Shown: positions 27,755-37,564, counted from the first letter of the stretch. The stretch: DNA of 64,000 nucleotides from a virus (IMGVR_UViG_3300050821_009835:186001-250000); one strand, 5' to 3'. Notes: a model not told the origin generated them from the letters alone. Numbers and translations: made by a program.

Positions 27755-28804
27755 TTAAACCCGAGGCAGCATTAAACGTGAAGAACCAGGTTGGGGTTCC
27801 TCTACGATTTTGCGTATTTTGCGCCAATCGCGTTTTGGCATTTCTAGTTTTGCAAGCAGGGCTTCGCTTCGCTTTAGTCGTTTTCTTAGCGGTTTGAGAA
27901 TTTCTGCTATTTGCATTTTAATAGAGGCGCTTTCTCGCTTTTGTCTTCCAATCTGATTTTCCGTTTCTTCTTCTGTTATTGATTTCCCTGCCCATTTTAA
28001 TGGGAGAGTAGCACAAATTGATGCCATTGTGTGACCAACCCCTCTGTAGGGAAAAAATCGGCTAATTTTGTAATCAGAGCCTTTAAAGACATGAGCTAGG
28101 ACAGCAGGCACGACGTCATGGGGAATGTAACCCGGCTTTTTCTCAAGGTGGCATTCCTTAGTGATGGGTTGGATGACACTGTTCACCATCTTCCTTCCCC
28201 ATTTACTTCTAGGCTGTCGTAACGGTGCTCCTACTAATCGAGCTAATTTATCAAAAGCCTCTCGACCAAATTTCCCACGACGAACGGAGTTAGTAAATGA
28301 GATAGATTCTATACCGGAGGTTAAGACTTGGGTGGCCAGGGCCACTTCATAATCTCCGAATACAGCTACAAGATCAGCGTCGACGTCGGATACAATTTCA
28401 GGTAATGGGCTAAACGGATAGTGATATTCGTCGCCACCTTCTTGAAGTCTTTTGATGACTTCTAGTAAATCCCCTTCTATCACTCGTCCTTCAAAATTGT
28501 TGGCGTTGGCGTAATTCAGGATTTCACGAGCAGTTTTAGAATCATTTTCTACGAAAACCATCTGAGAATCAAGAAAACCTCGTAGTCTAAGTTCTTCCAC
28601 ATGACGTGCAAAAGAGCCAAAATGCGGGCTTCCCATAGTTGCCACAGCCAAGCCTTCGCGAGGATGACTTCGGGGATTCAAGACTCTAAGAATTTCCTGG
28701 GTGCTACGCTGTTTTCCTTGAGAATTGGTGTTGTGGTTGACGTGGCATTTTTTGCGACTTCGATTCAGAGTGGTTAGTTTCCTGAAGCTAATTGTTCCCC
28801 TCAT
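27755..28804 (-). CDS. unknown protein, possible Rossmann-like fold
   Basis: 349 residues; AAGGAG lies seven bases before the ATG. The middle reads like a Rossmann fold: LAVATMGSPHFGSF, then MVFVENDSKTARE, VIEGDLLEVIKRL and DADLVAVFGDYEVALA, an order seen in SAM-dependent methyltransferases, although the first glycine loop is atypical. The last ~70 residues are a charged helical hairpin ending in a basic tail. Its stop is two bases from the Clp-type gene stop. Methyltransferase is only a possibility. Confidence 0.55.
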   Translation of the reverse strand: MRGTISFRKLTTLNRSRKKCHVNHNTNSQGKQRSTQEILRVLNPRSHPREGLAVATMGSPHFGSFARHVEELRLRGFLDSQMVFVENDSKTAREILNYANANNFEGRVIEGDLLEVIKRLQEGGDEYHYPFSPLPEIVSDVDADLVAVFGDYEVALATQVLTSGIESISFTNSVRRGKFGREAFDKLARLVGAPLRQPRSKWGRKMVNSVIQPITKECHLEKKPGYIPHDVVPAVLAHVFKGSDYKISRFFPYRGVGHTMASICATLPLKWAGKSITEEETENQIGRQKRESASIKMQIAEILKPLRKRLKRSEALLAKLEMPKRDWRKIRKIVEEPQPGSSRLMLPRV

Positions 28805-28825
28805 CTAAATTCTCCTTAAGGCTTC

Positions 28826-28831
28826 ATTATA
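28826..28831 (-). promoter_or_regulatory. -10 box for the minus-strand gene
   Basis: Perfect TATAAT on the minus strand, 22 bases before the ATG at 28804, with a ribosome-binding site between. No clear -35 box. The 75-base space is shared with the divergent primase gene. Confidence 0.5.
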
Positions 28832-28879
28832 CGGCAGAGATGGAGAAATCAGTTATCCCTTATAAAGAAAGTATTAAAC

Positions 28880-29596
28880 ATGCGGGGAACGCTTGCATTG
28901 GCCGAAGAATTCACGCCGTGGTCTGTAGACGTTGATTGGGAAACTGACAATCTCAATAATGTCTATGTCAAACACAGCATAAATCCTGAACGTCTTGAAC
29001 AAATCAAGCGCGAGATAGAATTTGCTGACTTGGTCGAGGACTTGACTGGAAAATACGGCTCGGAGATAAGCTGCCCTTTTCATGGCACTGACTCAACCCC
29101 TTCCTTCTATATTTATCCCGTCTCTAGAGGTAACAACGGATGGTGCTTCGGTTGTCCGCCAGGCCACCAATATTGGGACCATGTACGTTTTGTTAAAGAA
29201 CTCCTTGGGTACAGTTATCCGAAGGCCGTTGAATATCTAGAAAAACAATACAGCCTACCGTTCATTCCCGATGTAGAAGAGGAAATCGAAGAAGAGGAGG
29301 AAACGGGTGAGGTCACAATTACTGTTGAACCAGAGGATTTGACTGAACTTTTTGTACTCCACGCACGCCGCGAAATACAAACTAATCGTGATACTGAGCA
29401 AGCTGAAGAGTTCTTACGTATTTATTTTGAGGCCGAGAAACTTGTTATAGACGCCAAAGCTCTCAATGAATCGAATGAGCTTGAAGATCCCCAAGAGCGT
29501 CGTGAAGAAGTGAATCGGATGAGAACTCTAGCAGCCATTAAGTTGGCAAGAGTATTAGGAACTGAAGTTGTGGATCAAGTCGTGGGGTCGAAATGA
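28880..29596 (+). CDS. primase zinc-finger (CHC2) protein
   Basis: 238 residues. Residues ~38-125 match the DnaG N-terminal domain: an IKREIEFADLVEDLTG helix, then C65-P-x-H68 (CPFHGTDSTPSFYIYP) and C89-x2-C92 (WCFGCPPGHQYWDHV), then FVKELLGYSYPKAVEYL. It recognises template for primer synthesis. The Toprim catalytic part is missing here; a Toprim protein lies 15 kb away at 44668. The C-terminal ~110 residues are acidic and helical, perhaps a polymerase or helicase contact. It overlaps the DNA polymerase start by four bases. Confidence 0.85.
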   Translation: MRGTLALAEEFTPWSVDVDWETDNLNNVYVKHSINPERLEQIKREIEFADLVEDLTGKYGSEISCPFHGTDSTPSFYIYPVSRGNNGWCFGCPPGHQYWDHVRFVKELLGYSYPKAVEYLEKQYSLPFIPDVEEEIEEEEETGEVTITVEPEDLTELFVLHARREIQTNRDTEQAEEFLRIYFEAEKLVIDAKALNESNELEDPQERREEVNRMRTLAAIKLARVLGTEVVDQVVGSK

Positions 29597-32500
29597 AGGT
29601 TGTACAAGTAGATATCAAGCCTGCTTCACTTAGGAAAATCCGTAAAATCAAACCTAAAAAACTTAAGAAGCCCAAGCCGCGTCGTGACCTTCACACGATG
29701 TTCCGTAGACATCTTTCCACTCTTGATGTTGAGAAGTTAAAGAAGCCCTGGATGGCTTCTAAAGCCTTTCGTTTGATTGACACTAAAGACGCGCTTTGGG
29801 AATGGGCGCGGGGTATCATGGCGGATAAATCCCGTTATCATCTTAATCCAATTGCTAAACAGGAGATGCCTGTCATAGCAGTTGACACGGAAAACACTGG
29901 ACTAGATACACGTATCATCACGATCATTGATGAAAACCCTGATGGTACTTTATCTTTTCGTTACGAAGTTAACATTGAAGTTGCCGGATTATGTTTATCA
30001 GCCGATGGTATTGAGGGCATCTATGTCCCGGTTAATCACGAGTTTGGGGCTTGGGTGCGTCCGATCTACGACCCAGCAGATCCCTCTAAAATTATAGAGG
30101 AAGGGTACTGGGGTCCGGCTGTTAACGTCAGCCGTGAAGATGTAGCTGAAGTTCTCCAATGGTTATTTGATCAATGCCATCTTGTCTTTTATAATGCTAA
30201 ATACGATCGTGAAGTTATTCGTGTCACACTAGGCATTAACTTCCGGGGCTACCCGTTCTTTGAAGACGTTCAGGTGATGCAATATATCAATGATCCCAAG
30301 GCAGACTTGGGCGACAGGGGCAAATATACTGGTGACAGCGGCGGCCTAAAATCCCTGTCCGCAAATGTTCTTGGCTTGGATCAGATTCATTCTGAGGATT
30401 TGCTCAAAGTTAGAGCCGATTTCTTCAACCCAGTGGGTAACAAAACCACGCTTCGTGTTCAATATGCCCCGTTCACTTGGCTTCCAACTGAAGTGGCTCT
30501 TTGGTATGCGGCAGCTGACTCTATTTGCACCTGGCTTTTGTGGTTTCAAATGAAGAACAAAGCGCGGGAACGCGGTCTTGTTCATCGTATTGATCACGAG
30601 TTAGTAGAGTCCTTGACTTATTTAGAGCGGCAGCGTTTCATCGTAGACATCGCAAAACATAAACGCACGGTTAATTGGCACGATCGTATGCTGTCTGAGA
30701 TGGGAGCCAAGTTACGCCTGATGGCGTTGGAGGCTGGATTTGTAGAGGAAAAGAACCCAGACGGTACTGTTGATCCTGATAATCGTTTCAACCCAGACAG
30801 CAATCCTCAGTTGGGGAAATTTCTCTTTGGTGTAAAGAGATTCAAAGTTATACGGATGGGAAAACTTCTCCCATCCGTAGACGCTGAAGTTATCAAGGAA
30901 TTGCAGAAGCAACATCCCGAAGATGAATTCCTTAAGTTGTTCTCTAGATACAAAGCATATGTTGCTCTTCATCCCGAGAGCCTGCGCTTTGATACTCGTG
31001 ATAATTCCGCTCGTGTCTATCTAAAGCAGAACGTGGTAGCTGGTGGACGCCTGGCTGCTGCTGGAGGAGACTTTGACATCGATGGTGGGTTTGGTCTTAA
31101 CCCGCAAGGCATTAAACGTGTAGAAGGTAACTGGTGGGTTCGTGGCAACGTGCTGGAACCAGATAATGTTCCGGAAGATCAGGTTGAAGAATACACTGAA
31201 GCTGATCTACACCCATCTTGTTTCAAAGAAGATAAGGGCATAAAGAAGAAAGCACCCGGGATTGTCAAAAACCACATCGGCAATTATATGGGCTACGCTA
31301 TTTGCCTTGTCCCTAAGTGTACTTCTTGCGCTAACAGGCATGGTGTCTTATTAGCGGATTCACGCATGGACGCTAATCAGGTGGTCAATATCCGCACCTT
31401 GATGGTTGCGCCTCCAGGTTTTACCTTCTTCACAATCGATTATAGCAACATTGAAATGCGAGCAGCGGCTAACTGCTCAGGTGAACCGGAATTCATTAAG
31501 GAATTCTTAGAGGGTAAGGGAGATTTTCACTCGCTAACCGCCAGCAAGGTGTTCCCGGCTTTCAACGACCCAAACATCGACAAAGCTGTCAAGAAAGCTC
31601 TGCGTTCCCTTGCTAAGATCATCAACTTTGCCTTGCTGTATGGTGGTACGGAGTACACAATCTATGAGAACATGAAGAAGGAAAAACCGGACATTACTTG
31701 GGATGAATGTAAGGATATGGTCGCCAAGTACTGGGAAGGAGTTCCTGTTTTTGCTGAGTTCTGTAACAAGAAACAGACTATTGCTCGCGAAAAGATGACC
31801 TGCACCACAAGTACAGGTCGTGTTATTTACTTCAAGTCTGCGATGGATGCTTTAGGCATTCATATGCCCAATGAATCAGAGAAGGATAACTACTGGCAAT
31901 ACCGTAATTTACAGAAGAAGGAAGAAGAAGCTAAAAAACAAGGGAACGAAGATCTTGCAGCTAAATGTAAGGTGTTGTATGATCGTATGTGGAAGGATCA
32001 AACCACAGGCGTTCGCAACTACCAAGACTACAATCGTTTCATGGGTAAGATTCAGCGCGTGGCTGTCAATGTACCTCTCCAGGGTCTGGCTGGTGATTTC
32101 ATGCGTATCAGCTTGAATCGTATCCGTGCTTGGGCATTGAGCAATCCCATTATTCAATCCGTATTCCGGCTCTTTTGTTCAGTTCATGATGAAATCGATT
32201 TCGCCGTTAAGAACGAATATTGCCCATTCGTATTGCCTCGTTTGACGCGTCTCATGAAGCTGCGTAAATACCACGAGAAAATGAAGTGGCCCGTCCCGGT
32301 TGAGTGTGATTGCGAATATGGTTTATCATGGGATGTTGAACACCACTTAACAGGTGATGAAGGGCACAAGCCCGCTGGATGGTCTAAAGTTCCGGGAATG
32401 GAAAACTACATTCCCGATGGGGTAGATCCGGTCGATATCAAGACTTTGCGAGATGCCATCGTATCGGGTGATATTCTCCGTAAAACTAACGCTGAGAAAT

Positions 32501-33207
32501 TCCTTAAAGAAAACTTGCATCCACGTTGTGATGAAGCCATTAAAGTAGCACTGGCTCAGACTCAACCTCAAGCTGCTTTACAGGCAATCATCATCGCTTT
32601 CCAACTTGATGAGTATTGGAAAATCGATCATATCCCCGACGGGCAGGACGATACCATGGAGACGTTGGAGCAATTTGAAGCTCGCAACGGTCTTACGGCG
32701 AAAGACCGAGGCGTTATGCCAGAGATGGGTTATTTAGGAGCTATCCCGTTAACGGCGAATATCAAGAGACCGACTCTCCAGGTTCTGGGTAAGGACGTAC
32801 CTGCTGAAGACGTTACAATCGTCGTTTCCGATACAGAGATCGCCGTAGAGGAACCTTGTCAGAATTCAGGACCCATAGTGTCAGATTGCGAAGATTGTCA
32901 CCCAGACCATGAATGCCCTGGGCCAAGTACATCGGATGAAGATGTTATAGGAGATTTCGTGAAAAAGAAGCCTGTTGCTGAAACGATTTCAATACAGCCT
33001 CCATTGGTACCATCTACACCTGGGGCTGAAATCCCAGAATTGATTGATATGGATGCGACGACTATTAAACAATTCAAAACTGCTATGGGAGTTGGAAGGA
33101 ACAAGATTCGAGTTCGGTATCAAGGCACGTTATTGGATCTTGGAGATGTTTCATTGACAAAGATCCCGGATGAGTTTATCCATAAGGAGCAACCTGTTGG
33201 TGCGTAA
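29593..33207 (+). CDS. family A DNA polymerase with long C-terminal extension
   Basis: 1204 residues. Exonuclease: AVDTEN (D98/E100), FYNAKYD, YAAAD. Polymerase: motif A TIDYSNIEMR near 615, motif B RSLAKIINFALLYGG near 670, motif C SVHDEIDF near 863. So both proofreading and synthesis residues are present. Two oddities: a segment with CLVPKCTSCANRHG inserted before motif A, possibly zinc-binding; and ~340 residues after motif C, where relatives have about 45. The tail includes a Cys/His cluster (CEDCHPDHECPG) and ends in a small KIRVRYQGTLLDLGDV domain. It overlaps the primase zinc-finger gene by four bases; both are likely replisome parts. Confidence 0.9.
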   Translation: MKVVQVDIKPASLRKIRKIKPKKLKKPKPRRDLHTMFRRHLSTLDVEKLKKPWMASKAFRLIDTKDALWEWARGIMADKSRYHLNPIAKQEMPVIAVDTENTGLDTRIITIIDENPDGTLSFRYEVNIEVAGLCLSADGIEGIYVPVNHEFGAWVRPIYDPADPSKIIEEGYWGPAVNVSREDVAEVLQWLFDQCHLVFYNAKYDREVIRVTLGINFRGYPFFEDVQVMQYINDPKADLGDRGKYTGDSGGLKSLSANVLGLDQIHSEDLLKVRADFFNPVGNKTTLRVQYAPFTWLPTEVALWYAAADSICTWLLWFQMKNKARERGLVHRIDHELVESLTYLERQRFIVDIAKHKRTVNWHDRMLSEMGAKLRLMALEAGFVEEKNPDGTVDPDNRFNPDSNPQLGKFLFGVKRFKVIRMGKLLPSVDAEVIKELQKQHPEDEFLKLFSRYKAYVALHPESLRFDTRDNSARVYLKQNVVAGGRLAAAGGDFDIDGGFGLNPQGIKRVEGNWWVRGNVLEPDNVPEDQVEEYTEADLHPSCFKEDKGIKKKAPGIVKNHIGNYMGYAICLVPKCTSCANRHGVLLADSRMDANQVVNIRTLMVAPPGFTFFTIDYSNIEMRAAANCSGEPEFIKEFLEGKGDFHSLTASKVFPAFNDPNIDKAVKKALRSLAKIINFALLYGGTEYTIYENMKKEKPDITWDECKDMVAKYWEGVPVFAEFCNKKQTIAREKMTCTTSTGRVIYFKSAMDALGIHMPNESEKDNYWQYRNLQKKEEEAKKQGNEDLAAKCKVLYDRMWKDQTTGVRNYQDYNRFMGKIQRVAVNVPLQGLAGDFMRISLNRIRAWALSNPIIQSVFRLFCSVHDEIDFAVKNEYCPFVLPRLTRLMKLRKYHEKMKWPVPVECDCEYGLSWDVEHHLTGDEGHKPAGWSKVPGMENYIPDGVDPVDIKTLRDAIVSGDILRKTNAEKFLKENLHPRCDEAIKVALAQTQPQAALQAIIIAFQLDEYWKIDHIPDGQDDTMETLEQFEARNGLTAKDRGVMPEMGYLGAIPLTANIKRPTLQVLGKDVPAEDVTIVVSDTEIAVEEPCQNSGPIVSDCEDCHPDHECPGPSTSDEDVIGDFVKKKPVAETISIQPPLVPSTPGAEIPELIDMDATTIKQFKTAMGVGRNKIRVRYQGTLLDLGDVSLTKIPDEFIHKEQPVGA

Positions 33208-33274
33208 AGAAGACAAAGGCTTGAATTGGTTTAAGGTCACTAAGTTTTGTCCTAAGTATGGAGAAACAAAGTGA
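33197..33274 (+). CDS. candidate 25-residue micro-gene
   Basis: From TTG 33197, seven bases after AAGGAG, reads a basic peptide (VRKEDKGLNWFKVTKFCPKY) ending at TGA 33272, which overlaps the next gene's GTG start. It overlaps the polymerase end. Could be a leader that couples translation to the downstream structural gene. Evidence is only the ribosome-binding site and overlap. Confidence 0.35.
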   Translation: MVRKEDKGLNWFKVTKFCPKYGETK

Positions 33275-34158
33275 GCGATAGCCCGGTTACACCAGACATC
33301 CCAACTCTGGATATCAAAACACAATTAACGAGTAAAGCCAAGGAATTAAAGCGTGTTCCTGGTTTTCGTACATCTGAAAAGATGTTACCCTACGATTCCA
33401 CTAAAGTCTACACTCAAATGGGTACAGCAGTACAGGCTTCCGCAGCTGCAAATTCAGCAATGCGTAGAATTGCTATCGTTTTAGATGATGTTCAGGTTTC
33501 TCGAGATAGTCAAACTGGGGCTTTGGTCGAAAAACTAAATGATCATGTTAAACGAGTAGACGGCAGGGATCTTCAACTCCTTTTTCAACGACTGAAAGAA
33601 GTTAATTCAGCAGTTGAAGCGGCAAAGAAACAATTAGAGAAGTGCAACGGTGTGTCTCAAGATTGGAGTGAGTACGAATTACTACTTCAGAAATTCACCT
33701 CAGTAAAATCAGCCGAATTGGTGCCGCTCATCTCTAAAGCGTTCGGAGATATGAAATCTGCAATGGTTTGGTATCAAAAGATGCTAGAATCTCATCGCGT
33801 AGAAGATCAAGTGGAGCTTCTTCCTGTGTTGGAAGAGTTAAAGAAAATTGTAGCAAAACTTGGAAAGGCTCGTGAAGACAAGATTCATGCTGCTGTAGCT
33901 ATGGAAGAGCGGTTTTCAAAGTCGCGCCGAGCATATTGGGCTGAAAAGCGTAGCAACGCTAATCTGTTGAAAAAGTCCAACCGCACTCGTCCAGTAGTTC
34001 ATGAAAACATGCCGTACCCAGTAAACAGCGTAACTCCTGTTGTTTCGCTGGACCCAAAACAGCTTCTAGAACAAGCTGGGGAACAAATCAGAACTAAAGA
34101 AAAATTGAAGAAAACAGCGTTAAAACAGCAAGAAATCGACGAAAAAGAGTCAAATTAG
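33271..34158 (+). CDS. coiled-coil protein next to portal
   Basis: 295 residues from GTG 33271 (GGAG upstream). Mostly helical with long coiled-coil runs (residues ~85-245), charged ends. It lies just before the portal gene and may be a head or neck component or scaffold-like factor. No family recognised; role inferred from position. Confidence 0.6.
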   Translation: MSDSPVTPDIPTLDIKTQLTSKAKELKRVPGFRTSEKMLPYDSTKVYTQMGTAVQASAAANSAMRRIAIVLDDVQVSRDSQTGALVEKLNDHVKRVDGRDLQLLFQRLKEVNSAVEAAKKQLEKCNGVSQDWSEYELLLQKFTSVKSAELVPLISKAFGDMKSAMVWYQKMLESHRVEDQVELLPVLEELKKIVAKLGKAREDKIHAAVAMEERFSKSRRAYWAEKRSNANLLKKSNRTRPVVHENMPYPVNSVTPVVSLDPKQLLEQAGEQIRTKEKLKKTALKQQEIDEKESN

Positions 34159-34186
34159 CCTTTTCGTACGTAGTTAGAGGGCAAGT

Positions 34187-36646
34187 ATGCCAAAACCAAA
34201 AGTCGTTCGTGCTACGAATCGCGACCGTGGTACTAATTTTACAGTAGGAGCTAAGAAGCAGCGTCGAGTTGTTGCTACCGGGTTAGATCCAACCACAGGC
34301 AAGAGCCGTGAATTCGCTTCGGTTGGGCGCTATTCCAGCACAGACAGTAAAGGTCGCATTGTTGAAGATGTAGGCACTCGTAATCGGATGCGCAATATCA
34401 ACCGGGCCGCGAATGCTTTGGTGTTTGGCGGTGGGTTGGATAAAACAGCTGCTCTCTTTGGTGACTCAATGATGGGCGGGGCTGACATTGTTGATTCTCA
34501 GAACATCGGCTATTACTCTTACGAGTTTCCTGTAGACGCTCTAGAATTACCACAATCCCGCGCTGAAGAACTCCGTTTCTACCGCCTAGCGTATGATCGT
34601 GATCCAATTGTCTCCCGCGCCATCAATATGCACGTTGAATTGCCTCTCTCTAAGATGACGCTGGAGAAGCCCAAATGCTCCTCCGAAGAATTCAAGGACT
34701 ACATATTCGATTGGTATCAAGGTCTGATCAATGACAAGAAACTGTTTTCGGTCTTAATCGACGGTGCCCGTGAATTCTGGCTCCTTGGAGAATGTTTCTT
34801 TTATATTGAAGAGAAACAGAAGACTGAGCCTTGTCCCGTTGCTAAGAAACAAATAGACGAAGAGGAAAAGGGTGAAAGCTCCGACCCTGGAAAAGAGTCC
34901 GAATTTAACCCGCCAATGGGTGGGAGCGCGGGTGATCTAATGGATTGGATTGAACCCACCCGTAAAGCATCACTTATCAAAAAAGCAGCAGCGGTCATTG
35001 ACACGATTAAGAAGGGTGGCCTTTCGTTCAATCCAGATGAATCACTCAAGGATGTCATCGCGGAGTTGAAAAAGAAAAAAGCAGCTCTTTTAAAGTTGCA
35101 GCGTAAGGTCGCCAAAGTTATCGGTCGCGTTAATCAGAAAGATGAATATCCGATCCAGGTCACTGCTGATATCTCAAAAATTGCAGAACCTCCAGTCCCC
35201 GGCGCGAACCCAGCCCCAGAACCTGGCAAACCCGGCGCGGACCCAAATGTAGAACCGGCTCCAGGTAGCGAAGGTGCCCCGCAAGGACCGGATGGGATGG
35301 CAGATGTGGATGTTCCAGGTGGTGGTGCAGGTGTGCCTCCAATGGGAGGTGGGGGAGGAGGGGCAGTTACACCAGCTGATCTAGGTGGAGAAGTCAAGGA
35401 CGCTGTAGCTTTGGGTGTTAGCATCGACGAACAGCGCGAACTTATGGAGATGCGTCATTATCTTAAGTTGTTAGAGCGTAAGAAGCAACTGTTGGAAGAG
35501 TTGCAAGAACTCCGTGAAAAGCGCAAAGAAGAATTGGAACTTTTCTCCCACGTAACCAATCCAAACTACCGGGGCTTCTTCCGCATTCAGATCCTGCCTC
35601 CTGAGCAAATGGAGATGTCTAACGAGGGTACATTGGAGGATGGCCCTACCATCTATTACAAACCACCCGAAGCTCAAAAGGAACAATATCTCGAAAGCGA
35701 GAATACTCCAGCTGAAGTTAAGGATAAGATTCAGGAAGAGGGCAAGATCCCTTTGAATCAGGACCCGTTTAAGGGTTCTTATGTAATCCATTTTGCTCGT
35801 AAAAAAGCAAACTATGAATTACACGGGCGTTCTATTGTCCAACCTGTTATCCGATCCTGCATATATCGCGAGAAACTGCGCCAAGTACAATCCACGATTG
35901 CTTCTCGTAACATGACACCAAAAACGATGGTGACTGCGCCTGGTGTGCCATTGTCAGAAATCATGCAGTTGCGTGCTCATATTGATGAAGCGAAGGCTGA
36001 CCCAGACTACACGATCGTGGTGAATTACGATGCACAATGGAATGAGATTGGATCGGAAGCTCGTTTATTGGCACTGGATGGAGAATACCAACATACTAAC
36101 TCTGATCTAGCTATTGGATTGGGCTTATCCCCTGAAATTCTTATCGGGGAAGGTTTGTATAGCGGAAACCGTATTCAATTGGAAATTCTCAACACAGCAT
36201 ATCTGCAGTTCCGTGATTTGATTACGGGGATTGTGGAAGATCTGATCTTTAAGCCGTTGGCGATGAAGAAGGGATTTTATGAGATAGATAAATGGGGCAG
36301 GCCAAGATGGATTTTTCCTAAGGTCACATTCTCCAGAATGGCACTTCGCGACTCTGGTGATTTATTCGACATGATGTTTAATCTTTACGCGAAGGGGTCC
36401 CTTCCAGTTTCAATAATCTACGAATTTTTAAACATAGATTCTGAAGATTGCAAACGGAAATTGGAAGACGATTTGTTCACTGTAAACGATGCGAAATTCA
36501 GCGAACTTCTGTCAACATTGTATAGTTCAATGGCTGACTTGATCCTATCAAAATCTGATCTTTTAAAACGTGTTATAGAAGGCTTGACCCTGAATGAAGT
36601 GGACACAGACGATCAAGGACCAGAAGGCAGCGGCGAGGGTATGTGA
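34187..36646 (+). CDS. portal protein
   Basis: 819 residues. Residues ~100-210 (YRLAYDRDPIVSRAINMHVE, then GAREFWLLGECFFYIEE) and ~455-790 (FFRIQILPPEQMEM; LGLSPEILIGEGLYSGNRIQ; IVEDLIFKPLAMKKGF; GRPRWIFPKVTF) follow the portal pattern: clip/stem helices flanked by the wing. Between them (~225-400) lies a Pro/Gly/Ala-rich, probably disordered insert unusual for portals. The portal forms the dodecameric ring where DNA enters the head. The following gene is a homing nuclease. Confidence 0.75.
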   Translation: MPKPKVVRATNRDRGTNFTVGAKKQRRVVATGLDPTTGKSREFASVGRYSSTDSKGRIVEDVGTRNRMRNINRAANALVFGGGLDKTAALFGDSMMGGADIVDSQNIGYYSYEFPVDALELPQSRAEELRFYRLAYDRDPIVSRAINMHVELPLSKMTLEKPKCSSEEFKDYIFDWYQGLINDKKLFSVLIDGAREFWLLGECFFYIEEKQKTEPCPVAKKQIDEEEKGESSDPGKESEFNPPMGGSAGDLMDWIEPTRKASLIKKAAAVIDTIKKGGLSFNPDESLKDVIAELKKKKAALLKLQRKVAKVIGRVNQKDEYPIQVTADISKIAEPPVPGANPAPEPGKPGADPNVEPAPGSEGAPQGPDGMADVDVPGGGAGVPPMGGGGGGAVTPADLGGEVKDAVALGVSIDEQRELMEMRHYLKLLERKKQLLEELQELREKRKEELELFSHVTNPNYRGFFRIQILPPEQMEMSNEGTLEDGPTIYYKPPEAQKEQYLESENTPAEVKDKIQEEGKIPLNQDPFKGSYVIHFARKKANYELHGRSIVQPVIRSCIYREKLRQVQSTIASRNMTPKTMVTAPGVPLSEIMQLRAHIDEAKADPDYTIVVNYDAQWNEIGSEARLLALDGEYQHTNSDLAIGLGLSPEILIGEGLYSGNRIQLEILNTAYLQFRDLITGIVEDLIFKPLAMKKGFYEIDKWGRPRWIFPKVTFSRMALRDSGDLFDMMFNLYAKGSLPVSIIYEFLNIDSEDCKRKLEDDLFTVNDAKFSELLSTLYSSMADLILSKSDLLKRVIEGLTLNEVDTDDQGPEGSGEGM

Positions 36647-36654
36647 TCCCCGCG

Positions 36655-36693
36655 TTTTCTGACTTTCTAGGTATTAAGCAGAGGGTCAGAAAA
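36655..36693 (+). promoter_or_regulatory. start-codon-covering hairpin of homing nuclease
   Basis: Perfect 9-bp helix TTTTCTGAC/GTCAGAAAA (36655-36663 with 36685-36693). The right arm ends on the A of the ATG at 36693 and the ribosome-binding GAGGG (36681-36685) is at its edge. Folding would block translation, as described for T4 homing-nuclease genes that are expressed only late from their own promoter. Confidence 0.7.
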
Positions 36694-37442
36694 TGTTCAT
36701 CTATCTTATCGTCAACCATATCACCGGGAAATATTACGTTGGACAACACAAAGGCAAGAGTCTCCAGAAATACCTCGTAGCCAAATTCTGGGATGCCCGT
36801 CATCAGAGAAACGGACGATCCTATCTCTACAACTCCATGAGAAAACATCCGGACCCTTCGGTCTGGTCCATTCACGCTCTCCTATCCGATATCCAAACCA
36901 AAACTGAACTAGATAAGTATGAAAAAGAGTTCATCAAGTTTCTTCGTTCACGAGATCCTGAATACGGATACAATATCTGTAAAGGTGGAGAGGGTTTCAC
37001 TGGTCCGGGGTTCAGGGGGCCACGTACTGAGGAGTGGAAGCAAAAGATAAGAAAGACCATGAAAGAACGCAACATAAAGCCCCGTTTACGCTGGTCTTCC
37101 TTAAAAGACATGACTGGGCAAATTATAAATGGTATAGAGATCCTCAGAAGGCTAGAAAATAATAAAGAAGAAGATGCAATCTGGTTTTGCCAGTGTTTTT
37201 GTGGTAGAACTTTTACAGCTGTAGGGAGTTGTTTACGAAGCGGGCATACCCGAAGCTGCGGCTGTCTCAAAATCCAACAGAACGAACAGAACTTGAGTCA
37301 TGGATCAGAAGCGGGTTTGAAAAAGATGCGAGATGACCCTCAAGAATTTTCCCGTAGGGTAAAAATGGGGATGAGACGTGCTAAAGCAGCAAGGGAGCGA
37401 TCCAAACAAAACTATCTTTCCCAATCACAGGGTGCTGCATGA
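36693..37442 (+). CDS. GIY-YIG homing endonuclease
   Basis: 249 residues. GIY-YIG domain at residues 1-95: MFIYLIVNHITGKYYVGQ, then an R/H block (FWDARHQRN) and the EKEFIKFLRS glutamate. The C-terminal part has a Cys cluster (WFCQCFCGRTFTAVGS then SCGCLK) of the type seen in phage homing enzymes that bind DNA through a small zinc unit, and a basic tail. It sits between the portal and a large structural gene, and its start lies in a hairpin. It overlaps the next small gene by ATGA. Confidence 0.85.
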   Translation: MFIYLIVNHITGKYYVGQHKGKSLQKYLVAKFWDARHQRNGRSYLYNSMRKHPDPSVWSIHALLSDIQTKTELDKYEKEFIKFLRSRDPEYGYNICKGGEGFTGPGFRGPRTEEWKQKIRKTMKERNIKPRLRWSSLKDMTGQIINGIEILRRLENNKEEDAIWFCQCFCGRTFTAVGSCLRSGHTRSCGCLKIQQNEQNLSHGSEAGLKKMRDDPQEFSRRVKMGMRRAKAARERSKQNYLSQSQGAA

Positions 37443-37561
37443 AATACTGGCTTCGATTCTTGTTTTTGAATTCTGCGGAATTCGCGGCATTTAGACTGTT
37501 ACGCCGTCTAGAGAGTTACAGTCATGAAGTCAACTTTCCAAAACAATCACAGGGAGTGTAA
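37439..37561 (+). CDS. small basic protein
   Basis: 40 residues, start ATG overlapping the nuclease stop. Reads MKYWLRFLFLNSAEFAAFRL and ends SQGV. The nuclease also ends in SQGAA, encoded by the same 11 bases (CAATCACAGGG at 37422 and 37544), perhaps a trace of a duplication linked to nuclease insertion. Unknown function. Confidence 0.45.
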   Translation: MKYWLRFLFLNSAEFAAFRLLRRLESYSHEVNFPKQSQGV

Positions 37562-37564
37562 CTT

